DNA of 5,952 nt from assembly GCA_003354055.1 (NCBI GenBank), contig PIVQ01000472.1, positions 1-5,952 of the forward strand. The letters run 5' to 3'. A program made the position numbers and the translations under genes. Below the pieces are notes generated by a model, which was not told the origin of the DNA, did not search any database, and saw only the letters and a list, made by a program, of their open reading frames with translations. Source of the DNA: Desulfobacteraceae bacterium. GTDB lineage: Bacteria; Desulfobacterota; Desulfobacteria; Desulfobacterales; Desulfobacteraceae. Position 1 is the first letter of the stretch. Each line of letters opens with the position of its first letter. Positions 5,371-5,952 of the stretch are shown piece after piece.

Positions 5371-5952
5371 TTATTCCAACCAGACCGGAGAGGCCCAGGC
5401 CATATTCCCGTCTGTCTGAATTACCTTCAGGTAGTAAAAGGCCTTACCCTCAAATGCCGTGTCCCTGTAGTCAAATCTTACAATGTCGTTTTCCGGGGCC
5501 GTGTCCGCAGGAATTAGGATTTCATACCCCCTGCGGCTGAACTTGACAAGTTCAATTTTTTCGATGGAACCTGTACCCAGCACCTCCCCTTTGAACCGGG
5601 GGGGTTGAGATACTATCTCACTTCCCATGGGATTCCCGTTGCAGGAGAAGCGGATGCCGATCCTCACTCCCGTGGTGGCGTAGGTTTCTCTTGTCTGAAG
5701 GCCTCTGAAAACATCTTTCCGGGCCAGATCCTTTGCAAAGACTGCAGCCATCCCGGTTTTGTAGGCCTGATTGATGTAGGCAAGATAGTGGATGTCTCCG
5801 GAGCCGATGAAGCCGAATTTGCGGCCCTTTGCTAGGGCATCCCTGACAAAGTTACCGGACTGCGCTGAGGCCTGCCGGATATCGTACATCAGAATTTTTT
5901 TCACCAGCCAGTTGTCCGAGGGGATTTCCTTTCCGCCCTTATTGACCGGCAT
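5371..5952 (-). CDS. DUF3604 / PHP-like protein, C-terminal part (5'-partial)
   Basis: The last 193 codons of a gene that continues beyond the right edge. Its frame is still open there, and the ATG at the very edge is probably internal because DUF3604 proteins are usually several hundred residues long and the conserved text is already under way. Visible marks of the family, counted from the edge: SDNW (12-15), FGFIGSGDIH (46-55) whose Asp and His look like metal ligands of the PHP-type fold, TGMAAVFA (66-73), RETYATTGVRI (88-98), NGNPMGSE (105-112), a beta-rich stretch with GTGSIEKIELV (126-136), and the closing YYLKVIQTDGNMAWASPVW (173-191). Metal-dependent hydrolase activity is inferred from the fold; DUF3604 substrates are not established to my knowledge. 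The TetR gene follows after 19 bp, probably in the same operon. A run of seven C (minus strand, 5598-5604) lies in the coding frame without breaking it. Confidence 0.85.
   Translation of the reverse strand: MPVNKGGKEIPSDNWLVKKILMYDIRQASAQSGNFVRDALAKGRKFGFIGSGDIHYLAYINQAYKTGMAAVFAKDLARKDVFRGLQTRETYATTGVRIGIRFSCNGNPMGSEIVSQPPRFKGEVLGTGSIEKIELVKFSRRGYEILIPADTAPENDIVRFDYRDTAFEGKAFYYLKVIQTDGNMAWASPVWLE
5606..5620. repeat. 15-bp perfect palindrome inside the DUF3604 gene
   Basis: TGAGATA-C-TATCTCA has seven-base arms around one central base, the size and symmetry of a TetR-type operator. It lies within coding sequence, 255 bp upstream of the TetR start codon. One such palindrome could arise by chance in a window of this size, so its role is open. 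Confidence 0.35.

Noticed and set aside
4902..5517. Plus-strand frames opposite the TetR and DUF3604 genes
   Set aside because: Antisense shadows of two well-supported genes, with no ribosome binding sites or domain patterns.
5598..5604. Run of seven G/C in the DUF3604 gene as a phase-variable tract
   Set aside because: The run is short, encodes conserved-looking prolines and keeps the frame; nothing else suggests phase variation.

Overview
The window carries five protein-coding genes, two of them cut by its edges, with no RNA gene, insertion sequence or CRISPR array that I can see. It looks like an ordinary chromosomal stretch from a Gram-negative bacterium. The mix of a 7TMR-DISM hybrid histidine kinase, an MFS carrier, a DUF3604 protein with a TetR regulator, and a repeat-rich lectin-like protein would fit an environmental Desulfobacterota (deltaproteobacterial) genome of intermediate GC. 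That taxonomic guess is inference from protein style only and is weak.

Layout, left to right. (1) Positions 3-1721, plus strand: the C-terminal part of a membrane hybrid sensor kinase (7TMR-DISM membrane domain, HisKA, HATPase_c, REC), open through the left edge. (2) 1718-2977, minus strand: a 12-TM MFS transporter of the YbfB/YjiJ type. It converges on the kinase so tightly that the two stop codons share the tetranucleotide TTAA. (3) 2981-3485: a 0.5-kb AT-rich divergent intergenic region. It holds a very good sigma70-type promoter for the transporter (TTGACA-16-TATAAA) and, on the other side, small palindromes and a textbook Shine-Dalgarno sequence for the next gene. (4) 3486-4664, plus strand: a 392-aa soluble protein made of two copies of a roughly 100-aa aromatic-rich module followed by three roughly 50-aa repeats that look like one fascin-like beta-trefoil. 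(5) 4698-5351, minus strand: a TetR-family regulator. (6) 5371-5952, minus strand: the C-terminal part of a DUF3604 (PHP-like) protein that runs off the right edge. It ends 19 bp before the TetR gene, so the two are probably one transcription unit.

How they fit together: the only gene pair with clear evidence of co-transcription is DUF3604-TetR. The kinase, transporter and lectin-like gene each appear to be separate units. The lectin-like gene is the least conventional item. Its two-module repeat architecture, lack of a signal peptide and strong ribosome binding site make it the best candidate for unexplored biology. I see no convincing new multi-gene system here.
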